Shown here one piece after another: positions 52,222-60,890 of a DNA stretch of 64,000 bases. The notes beneath the pieces are model-generated. The model was not told the origin of the DNA and did not search any database. It saw only the letters and a list, made by a program, of their open reading frames with translations. Within the stretch, counting starts at the first letter, position 1. Every line of letters begins with the position of its first letter. Position numbers and translations under genes: made by a program. Source of the stretch: Crocinitomicaceae bacterium (GTDB taxonomy: Bacteria; Bacteroidota; Bacteroidia; Flavobacteriales_D; Crocinitomicaceae); the NCBI GenBank assembly GCA_016708105.1, contig JADJGJ010000001.1, positions 1,860,001-1,924,000 of the forward strand, given 5' to 3'.

Positions 52222-55037
52222 TATTTACTTAGGTATAGATTTCTTTCACTGTAAATTTTCTGAAAATAAGAGTCACGCAACGTGTCAATGAAGTGAATGG
52301 ATTCTCCGGTTGATTTCATTTCTGGCCCTAACTCTTTATTTACATCCGGGAATTTTTCATACGAGAATACCGGAACTTTAATTGCGTATCCTTTTTTAAC
52401 CGGATTGAATTTGAAATCTTTCACCTTTTTTTCACCCAACATTACTTTTGTCGCATAGTTGACGTATGGTTCTTGGTAGGCTTTTGCAATGAATGGCACC
52501 GTGCGTGATGCACGAGGATTAGCTTCAATTACATACACTTTATCGTCTTGAATTGCAAACTGAATATTTATCAATCCAACGGTGCGCAAAGCAACCGCAA
52601 TTTTCATGGTGATTTCTTCAATTTGATGCATGACTAAATCACCCAAATTATACGGAGGCAGCACTGCGTATGAATCTCCAGAATGGATACCTGCCGGCTC
52701 AATGTGCTGCATGATACCAATGATGTAAACATCTTTTCCATCACAAATGGCATCTGCCTCTGCTTCAATAGCGCCTTTTAAAAAGTGATCCAACAAAATT
52801 TGATTCTCCGGCATTTCATTCAGAATATCTACCACATGATGTTCCAGATCTTCATTATTGATTACGATTTTCATTTTTTGTCCACCTAAAACATACGACG
52901 GACGCACGAGAAGCGGATAACCCAAATCTTTTGCCAATTCAAGCGCCTGTTCAGCACTTTCAACTACGCCAAATTTAGGATACGGAATATTTAATTCTTT
53001 CAACAGATTTGAAAAACGCCCGCGGTCTTCAGCTAAATCCAAGGCATCAAATGAAGTACCCAAAATTTTAATACCGTAACGTTCTAATTTTTGTGCAAGC
53101 TTTAAAGCTGTTTGTCCTCCCAACTGAACAATTACGCCTTCAGGTTTTTCATGTTGAATGATATCATAAATATGCTCCCAGAAAACCGGTTCAAAATATA
53201 ATTTGTCAGCCGTATCAAAATCTGTTGAAACAGTTTCAGGATTACAATTAATCATGATAGTTTCATACCCACATTCACGAGCTGCCAATACACCGTGTAC
53301 ACATGAATAATCAAATTCAATTCCCTGTCCTATACGATTTGGACCTGAACCAAGTACCACCACTTTTTTGCGTGGAGTGACTACGGATTCATTTTCAAAT
53401 TCAAAGGTTGAATAATAATATGGAGTTTGCGCGGCGAACTCTGCAGCGCATGTATCTACTAATTTATACACGCGACGAATGCCCATTTCATTCCGCTTTT
53501 TATAGACTTCTGATTCAAGGCAACGCAACAAGTGTGCAACTTGTCTGTCAGCATATCCTTTTTGTTTTGCTTCAAACAAAAGTTCTTTTGGAATATCTTC
53601 TACCCGATATTTTTCAATACGTCTCTCCAGTTTAATTAAATCTTCAATTTGACGTAAAAACCAATCATCAATTTTTGTTTTCTCTTTGATTGTTTTGAAC
53701 GGAATTCCTAATTTAATTGCATCGTACACATGAAAAAGCCTATCCCAACTTGGGTTACCGAGGCTGTGTAAGATTTTATTTTGGTCTGTCAATTCTCGTC
53801 CATCGGCACCTAAGCCGTTGCGTCCAATTTCAAGTGACTGACATGCTTTTTGCAATGCTTCTTGAAAACTGCGACCAATACCCATCACCTCTCCTACTGA
53901 TTTCATTTGCAAACCAACGCGCGTGTCTGTACCCGGGAATTTTCCAAAGTTCCAGCGCGGAATTTTTACAATCACATAATCTAGAGTTGGTTCAAAAAGT
54001 GCTGATGTTGTTTTGGTAATTTGATTATTGAGTTCATCTAGATTATATCCTATTGCCAGTTTGGACGCAATTTTTGCAATCGGATATCCTGTAGCTTTTG
54101 ATGCAAGGGCTGAAGACCTGGATACACGCGGATTAATTTCAATGGCAATAATATCTTCCTTTTCATCAGGACTTACCGCAAACTGTACATTGCAACCACC
54201 TGCAAAAGTTCCAATAGATCGCATCATTTTGATAGCCATGTCACGCATTTTCTGAAAAGTAGTATCAGACAAAGTCATTGCCGGGGCAACCGTGATAGAA
54301 TCTCCGGTGTGAATACCCATTGGATCAAAATTCTCAATAGAACAAATAATAACCACGTTATCATTATTGTCACGCAGCAATTCCAGTTCATATTCTTTCC
54401 AACCTAGAAGAGCTTTATCAATCATCACTTCATGTATTGGAGAAAGGTGCAGACCTCGTGTAAGCAAACGATCAAAATCAGCCTCTTCATAAACAATTGC
54501 AGCACCTGATCCACCTAAAGTAAAAGACGGTCTGATACAAAGCGGATAACCAAAATCCTGTGCTACCCCTTTACCTTCAAGGAATGATTTTGCAGTAGCT
54601 TGCGGAGCCATTGCGACTCCAATTTGATCCATTAATTTGCGGAATGATTCACGATTCTCGGTAATCTCAATAGCAGAAATATCCACACCGATAATTCGCA
54701 CGCCGTATTCTTTCCAAATACCCAATTCATCACATTTGATTGCCAAGTTCAAGGCTGTTTGTCCGCCCATGGTAGGCAACACGGCATCAATTTTATGATT
54801 TTTGAGAATTTTTTCAATAGACTCCACTTCAAGCGGCAAAAGGTAAACATGGTGCGCCATGGCCGGATCAGTCATGATGGTTGCCGGGTTACTGTTGATG
54901 AGAGTTACTTCAATTCCTTCTTCACGAAGAGAGCGCGCCGCCTGTGATCCTGAATAATCAAATTCACAAGCTTGTCCAATCACAATAGGCCCGCTTCCGA
55001 TAATCAGTACTGATTTGATGCTGTTATCTTTTGGCAT
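52221..55037 (-). CDS. carB: carbamoyl-phosphate synthase large subunit, short form
   Basis: The enzyme makes carbamoyl phosphate from bicarbonate, ATP and ammonia from CarA, for arginine and pyrimidines. Two ATP-grasp synthetase halves are clear (GSGPIVIGQACEFDYSG start; second half GSGPNRIGQGIEFDYSCVHG near 555), with EINPRVSRSSALASKATGYP and EANPRASRTVPFIAKAY. At 938 residues it ends after LGPEMKSTGE, without the ~130-residue C-terminal MGS-like allosteric domain of the 1073-residue E. coli enzyme. carA is not in the window. It heads the operon with DUF4834, FkbM and YfhO. Confidence 0.97.
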   Translation of the reverse strand: MPKDNSIKSVLIIGSGPIVIGQACEFDYSGSQAARSLREEGIEVTLINSNPATIMTDPAMAHHVYLLPLEVESIEKILKNHKIDAVLPTMGGQTALNLAIKCDELGIWKEYGVRIIGVDISAIEITENRESFRKLMDQIGVAMAPQATAKSFLEGKGVAQDFGYPLCIRPSFTLGGSGAAIVYEEADFDRLLTRGLHLSPIHEVMIDKALLGWKEYELELLRDNNDNVVIICSIENFDPMGIHTGDSITVAPAMTLSDTTFQKMRDMAIKMMRSIGTFAGGCNVQFAVSPDEKEDIIAIEINPRVSRSSALASKATGYPIAKIASKLAIGYNLDELNNQITKTTSALFEPTLDYVIVKIPRWNFGKFPGTDTRVGLQMKSVGEVMGIGRSFQEALQKACQSLEIGRNGLGADGRELTDQNKILHSLGNPSWDRLFHVYDAIKLGIPFKTIKEKTKIDDWFLRQIEDLIKLERRIEKYRVEDIPKELLFEAKQKGYADRQVAHLLRCLESEVYKKRNEMGIRRVYKLVDTCAAEFAAQTPYYYSTFEFENESVVTPRKKVVVLGSGPNRIGQGIEFDYSCVHGVLAARECGYETIMINCNPETVSTDFDTADKLYFEPVFWEHIYDIIQHEKPEGVIVQLGGQTALKLAQKLERYGIKILGTSFDALDLAEDRGRFSNLLKELNIPYPKFGVVESAEQALELAKDLGYPLLVRPSYVLGGQKMKIVINNEDLEHHVVDILNEMPENQILLDHFLKGAIEAEADAICDGKDVYIIGIMQHIEPAGIHSGDSYAVLPPYNLGDLVMHQIEEITMKIAVALRTVGLINIQFAIQDDKVYVIEANPRASRTVPFIAKAYQEPYVNYATKVMLGEKKVKDFKFNPVKKGYAIKVPVFSYEKFPDVNKELGPEMKSTGESIHFIDTLRDSYFQKIYSERNLYLSK

Positions 55038-55204
55038 GTCAGGTAGGTTTGTACAAATTCGGGCAAAGTTAGTTGCTTTTAACCCTCACTAATTAACAAA
55101 AACTGAATGTTATAAACAGAATTGGGTTATTGGATGGCAAATAAATGATTTTTTTGGATGAAGCTTGTTGCGCTGTTTTGCTTCAAAAAAATTCATAAAT
55201 AGAT

Positions 55205-56065
55205 TCACTTTTTACCGAATGAGAAATGGATTTTTCGAGATATCTGAAAATTCAGACCGCTCCCATATCCGTAGGAATTGAAGTTGTATGTTCCCATCTG
55301 ATTTTGATTCTCAACTACGTGAATTGTAACCGGTTTAACAGAAAAAGGGCGCTCACCATGAATATAGTAAATTGAGAAAGTGAAAAGTTCAAATTTTTCT
55401 TCGCCCTCTTTGATCAAATTGACCCTACCCGCCAATCCCAATTGCCAAAGAAACACTTTCTGATTGAGCAAATAAAGACCACTATTCAAATCCAGAGAAG
55501 TACTTGGTTCAATTTGAAATGTGGTTTGTTCAGGAATGAGGTTCTTTAATGGGTCGCCCTTTTTGGTGATACCGTAGGATAGACCACCGATCAAATGAAT
55601 TGAGAGAACGGATTTTTCTGTTTCAAATAATTTCGTTGTCACCTGTAAACTGAATCTTGTAAAAGAAATTCCGGCATGTGATTCTAATACGCCCGAACTA
55701 TATCCAAAAGTAGAATCATATCCGTTAAAGAATAATTGATATCCTGATTTTGATCCATCTTGACTGACGTTAAATTCAACCGACATTTTTTCATTTGGAA
55801 ATTCATATCCAAATCCTATCCCCAGATGAATAGGACTCAAATTGTGCTGCCACATGACATCTTTGTTCTGCAATACAAACGGTGCATCTCCCTGATATGG
55901 ATTGTCCTTGAAACTGTTTTTCTGCCAATTTGTTGATCCAAAAGAAGTTTTTGATTCAAACCATGGGCGAATGTAAAAAGACTTTTGGGCAAATGCATCC
56001 TCAACCTGAAAACAGCAGATCAGACTGAAAAAAATACTCACTAAAAATTTCTCTGCCTGTTTCAC
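55205..56065 (-). CDS. tandem-family outer-membrane barrel-like protein, copy 4
   Basis: The 286-residue product starts with GTG at 56065, overlapping the stop of the preceding gene (GTGA). It has a signal peptide ending near AFAQKS (about 27), then many amphipathic beta-strands, as in outer-membrane barrels (FYIRPWFESKTSFGST; IHLGIGFGYEFP) and a C-terminal GSGLNFQISRKIHF. It resembles the gene at 57801-58676 in the same features. No specific family is recognised; probably an outer-membrane protein of unknown ligand. Confidence 0.7.
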   Translation of the reverse strand: MKQAEKFLVSIFFSLICCFQVEDAFAQKSFYIRPWFESKTSFGSTNWQKNSFKDNPYQGDAPFVLQNKDVMWQHNLSPIHLGIGFGYEFPNEKMSVEFNVSQDGSKSGYQLFFNGYDSTFGYSSGVLESHAGISFTRFSLQVTTKLFETEKSVLSIHLIGGLSYGITKKGDPLKNLIPEQTTFQIEPSTSLDLNSGLYLLNQKVFLWQLGLAGRVNLIKEGEEKFELFTFSIYYIHGERPFSVKPVTIHVVENQNQMGTYNFNSYGYGSGLNFQISRKIHFSFGKK

Positions 56066-56940
56066 TTCACTTTCTCTTTTTCAAAAACCTGAATTGGAAA
56101 AGCCAATTTAAATTGTATTGCGCTGCCTCGTGAATAAATGATGTTTGAACCTTGGTAAATGTTGTTGTAGTAAATTTGGTTTACCATGGCAGACATATTT
56201 CTGGTGCCTTGCTCATAATAGAAAGAAGTAGTTATGCGCCTTTTGTTTTTTAAATACCAATCAAACTCCAAACCGGCCTTAAAACTAATACTCCAAAATT
56301 TTTGTAAGTTACATTCCCAAGTTATAAAACCAGCTTGATTTCCATCCAATGTATAGTATGCTCTGCTTTTGGGTTGGATCATGTATGCGTTTTCACCATT
56401 TTCAGTAAATGCAACCATGTCACCACCAAAACTCTTTTTATCCCATCTTCTCATGAACAATAAGTTTAACCCGACACGAACTCGCATATCAAAAAATGAT
56501 TTAACATTTCCAATGTGATGAGCAGAGATTAGTTTAAATGAATAATCAACCGGAATTTTAGTTGCCGTTCGAGCAAGCCAAGTTCCTCCAGCTGCATAGC
56601 TAAATTCATCAAAAATGGGATTAACTGCCAGAGTTGAAATTCCAAATTTCATGTAACTGCCTAAAGCATCACTAAAGATGATTCCCGTGCTGATTCGATG
56701 CTTGTCCTTCTGATAATCTGCTAAAAAACCAAAGGTGAATGGCTGTAACTTGCTGTAATGGACTTTAGGATAAACAAACTGAAAATCATTCGTGGGTGTA
56801 TTTATTTTTTGTGCACTATGATCATTACTATTAATAGTAAAATTGGTACCAACAAAAGGGCTGATAAAAATTTTTGTCTGACAAAAAATAGTGAGTTGTG
56901 CTGTTAATACAATTCCAATTAATAAGCTTGCTGTTTTCAT
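56062..56940 (-). CDS. tandem-family outer-membrane barrel-like protein, copy 3
   Basis: The 292-residue product has a signal peptide (about 1-20, ending FCQTK) followed by alternating strand-like segments (IFISPFVGTNFTIN; PFTFGFLADYQKDKHRISTGIIF; LKFGLEF-type strand ISFKAGLEFDWYLKNKRRITTSFYYEQGTRNM). The end, YSRGSAIQFKLAFPIQVF, is shared in pattern with its neighbours. Its ATG overlaps the stop of the upstream gene (ATGA). Confidence 0.7.
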   Translation of the reverse strand: MKTASLLIGIVLTAQLTIFCQTKIFISPFVGTNFTINSNDHSAQKINTPTNDFQFVYPKVHYSKLQPFTFGFLADYQKDKHRISTGIIFSDALGSYMKFGISTLAVNPIFDEFSYAAGGTWLARTATKIPVDYSFKLISAHHIGNVKSFFDMRVRVGLNLLFMRRWDKKSFGGDMVAFTENGENAYMIQPKSRAYYTLDGNQAGFITWECNLQKFWSISFKAGLEFDWYLKNKRRITTSFYYEQGTRNMSAMVNQIYYNNIYQGSNIIYSRGSAIQFKLAFPIQVFEKEKVK

Positions 56941-57797
56941 TTTTGTACAGTATTAAAATTTTTCATCAGAATTGGGATTGCTACTTTGAAGTGTAAAGCT
57001 GTTCCTGAGCTTCCACTAGAAATAGTATGAACTCTGTTTCCTCCCATAGTGAAGGAAGTTTCTACTGCATTTACACCGTAATGACGAAATCCTTTTTCAA
57101 AATAAAACATGGTATTGATGTGATAACTTTCACTGATATTAAAAGATAAATTGAATCCTAAATCAACTGTTGTTTTTAGTTTGGATTGACCAAAAGATGG
57201 TGGCCCCATAATGAATGAACTAATTTCAATTTCCTGTCCGGCTGAATAACCTTCAGCCAAGGTGTAGGTTTCTGTGTCCAGCAATCTGTATGGCTCAACA
57301 ACATGATAAATCATTAAAAAGTTAAAACCCAAATGAAAATTGAAAGCAAATTTTTTATTCGCTGTTTCAAACCACTGATATTGATATGTGAGAGGAATTT
57401 TAATTACCGGAAGACCAGCATTAATTTCCTTTCTCACCTGGATATTTTGACCATTCTGTATAGCCATAAAACTAAACTCATACCGGCTATTCACGTGATC
57501 ATTGAATAAAATGCCTGTTGATATTGTGCTGCGCTTAAACATATAGTCCACTCTGACACCCAGAACCGGTTTAGGATTCAACGTAAACCAATATTCATGC
57601 TCATCAATCACAGTATAATCAGGTATCACTAGATGTCTTTCATAGAAAGGGATGCGTGTTAAATCTGCTTTTAATCCAACTATTGGAGTGAGGAATATAT
57701 CTTGGGTATAACATAAATGATTTATAAAAAATGATGCAATAACAAATATTGTTTTTATTCTCCAATTATTATTTTTCATTTTGTCATCATGCCTCAT
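56937..57797 (-). CDS. tandem-family outer-membrane barrel-like protein, copy 2
   Basis: The 286-residue product (ATG at 57797; an alternative ATG lies at 57779) has a signal peptide ending near CYTQD. Barrel-like strands follow (IFLTPIVGLKADLTRI; PVLGVRVDYMFKRSTISTGILFNDH; TMFYFEKGFRHYGVN) and the end GSSGTALHFKVAIPI. It is most similar to copy 3 in the order of motifs (fixed first strand, STGI.F, final YFEKG/YYEQG and GS.I.FK). Three bases separate it from copy 1. Confidence 0.7.
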   Translation of the reverse strand: MRHDDKMKNNNWRIKTIFVIASFFINHLCYTQDIFLTPIVGLKADLTRIPFYERHLVIPDYTVIDEHEYWFTLNPKPVLGVRVDYMFKRSTISTGILFNDHVNSRYEFSFMAIQNGQNIQVRKEINAGLPVIKIPLTYQYQWFETANKKFAFNFHLGFNFLMIYHVVEPYRLLDTETYTLAEGYSAGQEIEISSFIMGPPSFGQSKLKTTVDLGFNLSFNISESYHINTMFYFEKGFRHYGVNAVETSFTMGGNRVHTISSGSSGTALHFKVAIPILMKNFNTVQK

Positions 57798-57800
57798 TAA

Positions 57801-58676
57801 CTATTCACGTTTTTTCTTTGGGTAAAATTGTATTCTTCTTGATATCTGAAGCTGGAATCCGCTACCCCTGCTATATGTCTTATAAATGTATGTGCTAGTC
57901 AATACATCTTGTACATAAACACTCATGTAATGATCTGTCGCTTCCATCAGTTCTAAACCTTGTGTATAAGTGAATTGAATGCTAAATAAATTAATCTCTT
58001 GATAATGTAGATCACAGCCAAAACCAAAAGTAAAGAATGGAGTAAACCTATTCACTGCATAAACCGTATGTGTCCATGAATATTTTTCATCCCCAATCTC
58101 TCCTCCACCGGCAAGAAAGTATGGATAATTAGCTGGCACGGGCTCCTTTTTTTTAAATGCATTTGGGCTGAATTTGAATCCAAGCCCGAAAGTTAAGAAA
58201 GGACATGACCAATGTAATTTGTTTCGTGCTGCTTTTTGCTTAAATACTTGGTAGTAATTGAATTCAAATCTGTGTCCCAATACTAGTGAATGAAAAGTAC
58301 TTCTTTGCGCAAAATAGTTAGTATTTGCGACCGAATCACCCTGGTCAGATAAACCTGCCATTATGAATTGATTACCTGTGGCATCTTGGTTCCATCCAAA
58401 TTCAACTCGGTTATCTGATGGAAAAATGTAGCCCATATTCAAACCCATGGTATATACATTTTGGAAACTCTGCCTTTTTACTTTAACATCCATATAAGGA
58501 TTATCTGGCATGAAAGTCGTATAGTCAAAATTGAATATTGAAATTTTATCTTTATTAGCCATATACGTTGATCCCATAAAGGTTCGTGCTTCAAATTTGG
58601 GACGAAAATAAAACCTTCCTTGGGCAAAAACTTGCCCAAGGAAGGTAAATGAAAGCATTAATACAAGTGTCTTCAT
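57801..58676 (-). CDS. tandem-family outer-membrane barrel-like protein, copy 1
   Basis: The 291-residue product has a signal peptide (1-18, ending VFAQG), strand-like segments (FYFRPKFEARTFMGST; YTMGLNMGYIFPSDNRVEFGWNQDATG; IQFTYTQGLELM) and the end YSRGSGFQLQISRRIQF. It pairs with copy 4 (55205) by shared FY.RP.FE..T..GST and by the final strand. It is the first gene of the four-gene overlapping group. Confidence 0.7.
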   Translation of the reverse strand: MKTLVLMLSFTFLGQVFAQGRFYFRPKFEARTFMGSTYMANKDKISIFNFDYTTFMPDNPYMDVKVKRQSFQNVYTMGLNMGYIFPSDNRVEFGWNQDATGNQFIMAGLSDQGDSVANTNYFAQRSTFHSLVLGHRFEFNYYQVFKQKAARNKLHWSCPFLTFGLGFKFSPNAFKKKEPVPANYPYFLAGGGEIGDEKYSWTHTVYAVNRFTPFFTFGFGCDLHYQEINLFSIQFTYTQGLELMEATDHYMSVYVQDVLTSTYIYKTYSRGSGFQLQISRRIQFYPKKKRE

Positions 58677-58839
58677 TTAATCTAAGTTATTTACAGTTTC
58701 AGAGCCAGTACTAAAGGATGTGCTCCGGTAAAGATTAATATGATTAATACATATGCTATTTTGTTGTTATGAAGCATGAATTAACTTATAATGTTGCTCG
58801 CATAAATGCTTGGGGTCTCTGGAACTGTTATGTGAGTGG

Positions 58840-59478
58840 TCACTTGGCCTTAGTTTTCTGAGTGAATTTCCAACCCAGCCCAATGCTTAACATTTCTGAA
58901 AATACCCAGCCTCTGTTGCCAATAATAGCAATCGGATCAAATTCTTTGTAGAATAATATTCCAATACCAGCTTTTTGATTAAGAAAAATGTTTTTAGTGA
59001 GAAAATACTGAAATTGTAACCCGATGTTATTTTCAAAACCGTAAACCGGTTGAAAGTATGCCGTGTACTTAATGTATGAATAGTCATATATAGATTGAGG
59101 TTCATCGACAAGCTCGTCAAGGGCATAATAAGTTTCAAATCTATTACTTGACTTAGTGAATTGAAAGTCATAAAAAAGAGAAAACCTACTTTTTTCCATT
59201 TTCCATATATCGACATTAAAAAAGATGTTTGCGCCAAAATGTTCGGATAGATTCAATGCCCAAAACGTTCTCTTAAAAGCAACATGATATGGAAAATTAT
59301 CCTTCTTATTATATAAATATTTTAGCCCTATACCAAAGGAAATTTTATCATGTTGATACCCCATACAGATGACCTGATTGTTTGCTGTTGCATTTCTATT
59401 AAAATTAGACTCAAAGAGAAATTGAGATTGAGAAATACTAGAAATAAAAACAAGGATAATAATTAGGATTCTTTTCAT
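58840..59478 (-). CDS. secreted barrel-like protein
   Basis: The 212-residue product (ATG at 59478, giving MKRILIIILVFISSISQSQF, a signal peptide) has strand-rich segments (DKISFGIGLKYLYNKKD; IGLQFQYFLTKNIFLNQKAGIGILF) ending GLGWKFTQKTKAK. It may belong to the same group as the four genes downstream but is shorter and more distant. A long hairpin at 59491-59523 lies directly before the start. Confidence 0.65.
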   Translation of the reverse strand: MKRILIIILVFISSISQSQFLFESNFNRNATANNQVICMGYQHDKISFGIGLKYLYNKKDNFPYHVAFKRTFWALNLSEHFGANIFFNVDIWKMEKSRFSLFYDFQFTKSSNRFETYYALDELVDEPQSIYDYSYIKYTAYFQPVYGFENNIGLQFQYFLTKNIFLNQKAGIGILFYKEFDPIAIIGNRGWVFSEMLSIGLGWKFTQKTKAK

Positions 59479-59490
59479 AGATTTTTTTTT

Positions 59491-59523
59491 AACAGCGAGT
59501 CCATTATTCATGGACCCGCTGTT
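59491..59523. other. stem-loop just upstream of the barrel gene
   Basis: The outer stem AACAGCG/CGCTGTT and inner stem GTCCAT/ATGGAC (one A-C mismatch) have a 5 nt loop. On the minus strand it is flanked by A-runs rather than T-runs, so it is not a terminator for the leftward genes; it would sit in the 5' leader of the gene at 59478. Confidence 0.6.
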
Positions 59524-59536
59524 CTGTTAATTTTTT

Positions 59537-59728
59537 TTATTCTACACTTTCTACCACTAATTGTGATTTCCAATTATCAAAATCAATTTCACTTAGCCAT
59601 GAGTACCAGTCTATTGGCAGAGGGTGAGTTGGCAGCGTTGAAGGAATCCACCCATACCAATCTTCAAAGTATCTCATATTGCCAAATAAGATGATGTCAT
59701 CATTGTTGCCAGATTCATTTAATACCAT
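59537..59728 (-). CDS. short Trp-rich ORF beside the IS630 element
   Basis: This 63-codon frame is rich in Trp, Tyr, Asp and Pro (FEDWYGWIPSTLPTHPLPIDWYSWL), which looks coding. Its ATG at 59728 lies in the inverted-repeat edge of the IS element, so it may be a remnant or a small gene whose original start was changed by the insertion. No family is recognised. Confidence 0.4.
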   Translation of the reverse strand: MVLNESGNNDDIILFGNMRYFEDWYGWIPSTLPTHPLPIDWYSWLSEIDFDNWKSQLVVESVE

Positions 59729-59812
59729 TAGCTATTATAGAATAGTCTGATATTAACAAGTAAATTGTCAATATCTTTTCTTGAACTATATTAGACTAAT
59801 GTATATATGCTA

Positions 59813-59820
59813 TATATTTG
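59813..59820 (+). promoter_or_regulatory. -7 box (TATATTTG) of the IS630 transposase
   Basis: TATATTTG ends 4 nt before the transposase ATG at 59825, inside the element, so the IS carries its own near-leaderless promoter. Confidence 0.5.
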
Positions 59821-59824
59821 AGGT

Positions 59825-60328
59825 ATGGCAAATGCACTCTCTATTACGGTGAAAGAATCGCTTAAGGACTTAAGAAGTCTCTTAAAAAAATCTGCAGACC
59901 ACCACGGTCCGAAAATAAAAATGCTTATTGAGATCAAGCGTTCTGATCGAGCATTAGGCAAGAATGAATTAGCGGAACTGATAGGTGTAAATCACAACAG
60001 TATTCAGACATGGCGGACTAAATATCAAAAGGGCGGTATATCCGAATTATTAAAGGATGGTAGAATTGGATTTAAGCCCTCCATAATAAGTAAGTCTGTG
60101 CATAAGAAAATTAAATTGAAGCTTTGTTCAGAGGATGCCGCATTTTCAAGCTACAAACAATTACATGCGTGGGTGGAAAATAATTTTATTAAAGGAGTTA
60201 ATTACAACAGCTTGCGTCATTATGTTAAAAGGCACTTTGGCGCATCGTTAAAAGTACCCCGCAAGAGTCATATTAAAAAGGATAAAGAAGCGGTTGCTAC
60301 TTTTAAAAAACTTCAAACGAATCTGTAA
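59825..60328 (+). CDS. IS630 transposase, N-terminal DNA-binding part
   Basis: The 167-residue frame contains two helix-turn-helix regions (LGKNELAELIGVNHNSIQTWRTKYQKGGISELL; AAFSSYKQLHAWVENNFIKGVNYNSLRHYVKRHFG) as in the N-terminal half of IS630/Tc1-mariner transposases. It stops at TAA right after a TTTTAAAAAA run; the catalytic half continues in the +1 frame. Confidence 0.88.
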   Translation: MANALSITVKESLKDLRSLLKKSADHHGPKIKMLIEIKRSDRALGKNELAELIGVNHNSIQTWRTKYQKGGISELLKDGRIGFKPSIISKSVHKKIKLKLCSEDAAFSSYKQLHAWVENNFIKGVNYNSLRHYVKRHFGASLKVPRKSHIKKDKEAVATFKKLQTNL

Positions 60329-60875
60329 AGACAAAGTAAAACCACTATTGGGATGCTATAAAAGCATTAATATTTATTCTAAGGATGAGAGTCGATTTGG
60401 ACTACTCACAAGAACAGGGCGGGTTCTAACAGCAAAGGGGGTAAAACCCGTTTGTACTTATCAACACAAATTCGAAAACACATACCTATATGGAGCATTC
60501 TCACCAATAAATGGAGATAGCTTTTTGTTGGAACTGCCTTATTGTAATACAGATTGCTTTCAATATTTTATTCAAGAATTATCAAAGCAGAATCCAAAAG
60601 AACTTAAACTAATCGTGCTTGACAACGGAGCCTTCCATAAGGCAAAGAAACTAATCATACCCGAGAATATCATTTTAATTTTTCTGCCGCCTTATAGTCC
60701 AGAACTAAACCCCGCCGAGAAAATTTGGTGGCAACTCAAACAAGAGTTCGTTTGCAAATCCTTTAATACCATCGATCAATTGGGCAAACACTTAGCCAAG
60801 GTTGTGAGGAGAATAATTACAACAAAAACAGTAAAGAAAATTTGTTCCTTCAAATATTTATTATGCTCTTTTTAG
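60294..60875 (+). CDS. IS630 transposase, catalytic DDE part (+1 frame)
   Basis: The frame continues the transposase. The DDE triad is intact: YSKDESRFGLL (first Asp), LIVLDNGAFHKAK (second Asp), and LPPYSPELNPAEKIWW (Glu). No plausible own start exists (the first codon is a TTG inside the overlap), so it must be reached from the upstream frame by losing one A in the A6 run at 60305-60310, through a recoding event or because the assembly has one base too many. Confidence 0.88.
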   Translation: MLLLKNFKRICKDKVKPLLGCYKSINIYSKDESRFGLLTRTGRVLTAKGVKPVCTYQHKFENTYLYGAFSPINGDSFLLELPYCNTDCFQYFIQELSKQNPKELKLIVLDNGAFHKAKKLIIPENIILIFLPPYSPELNPAEKIWWQLKQEFVCKSFNTIDQLGKHLAKVVRRIITTKTVKKICSFKYLLCSF

Positions 60876-60890
60876 ACTAAATTATATTGG

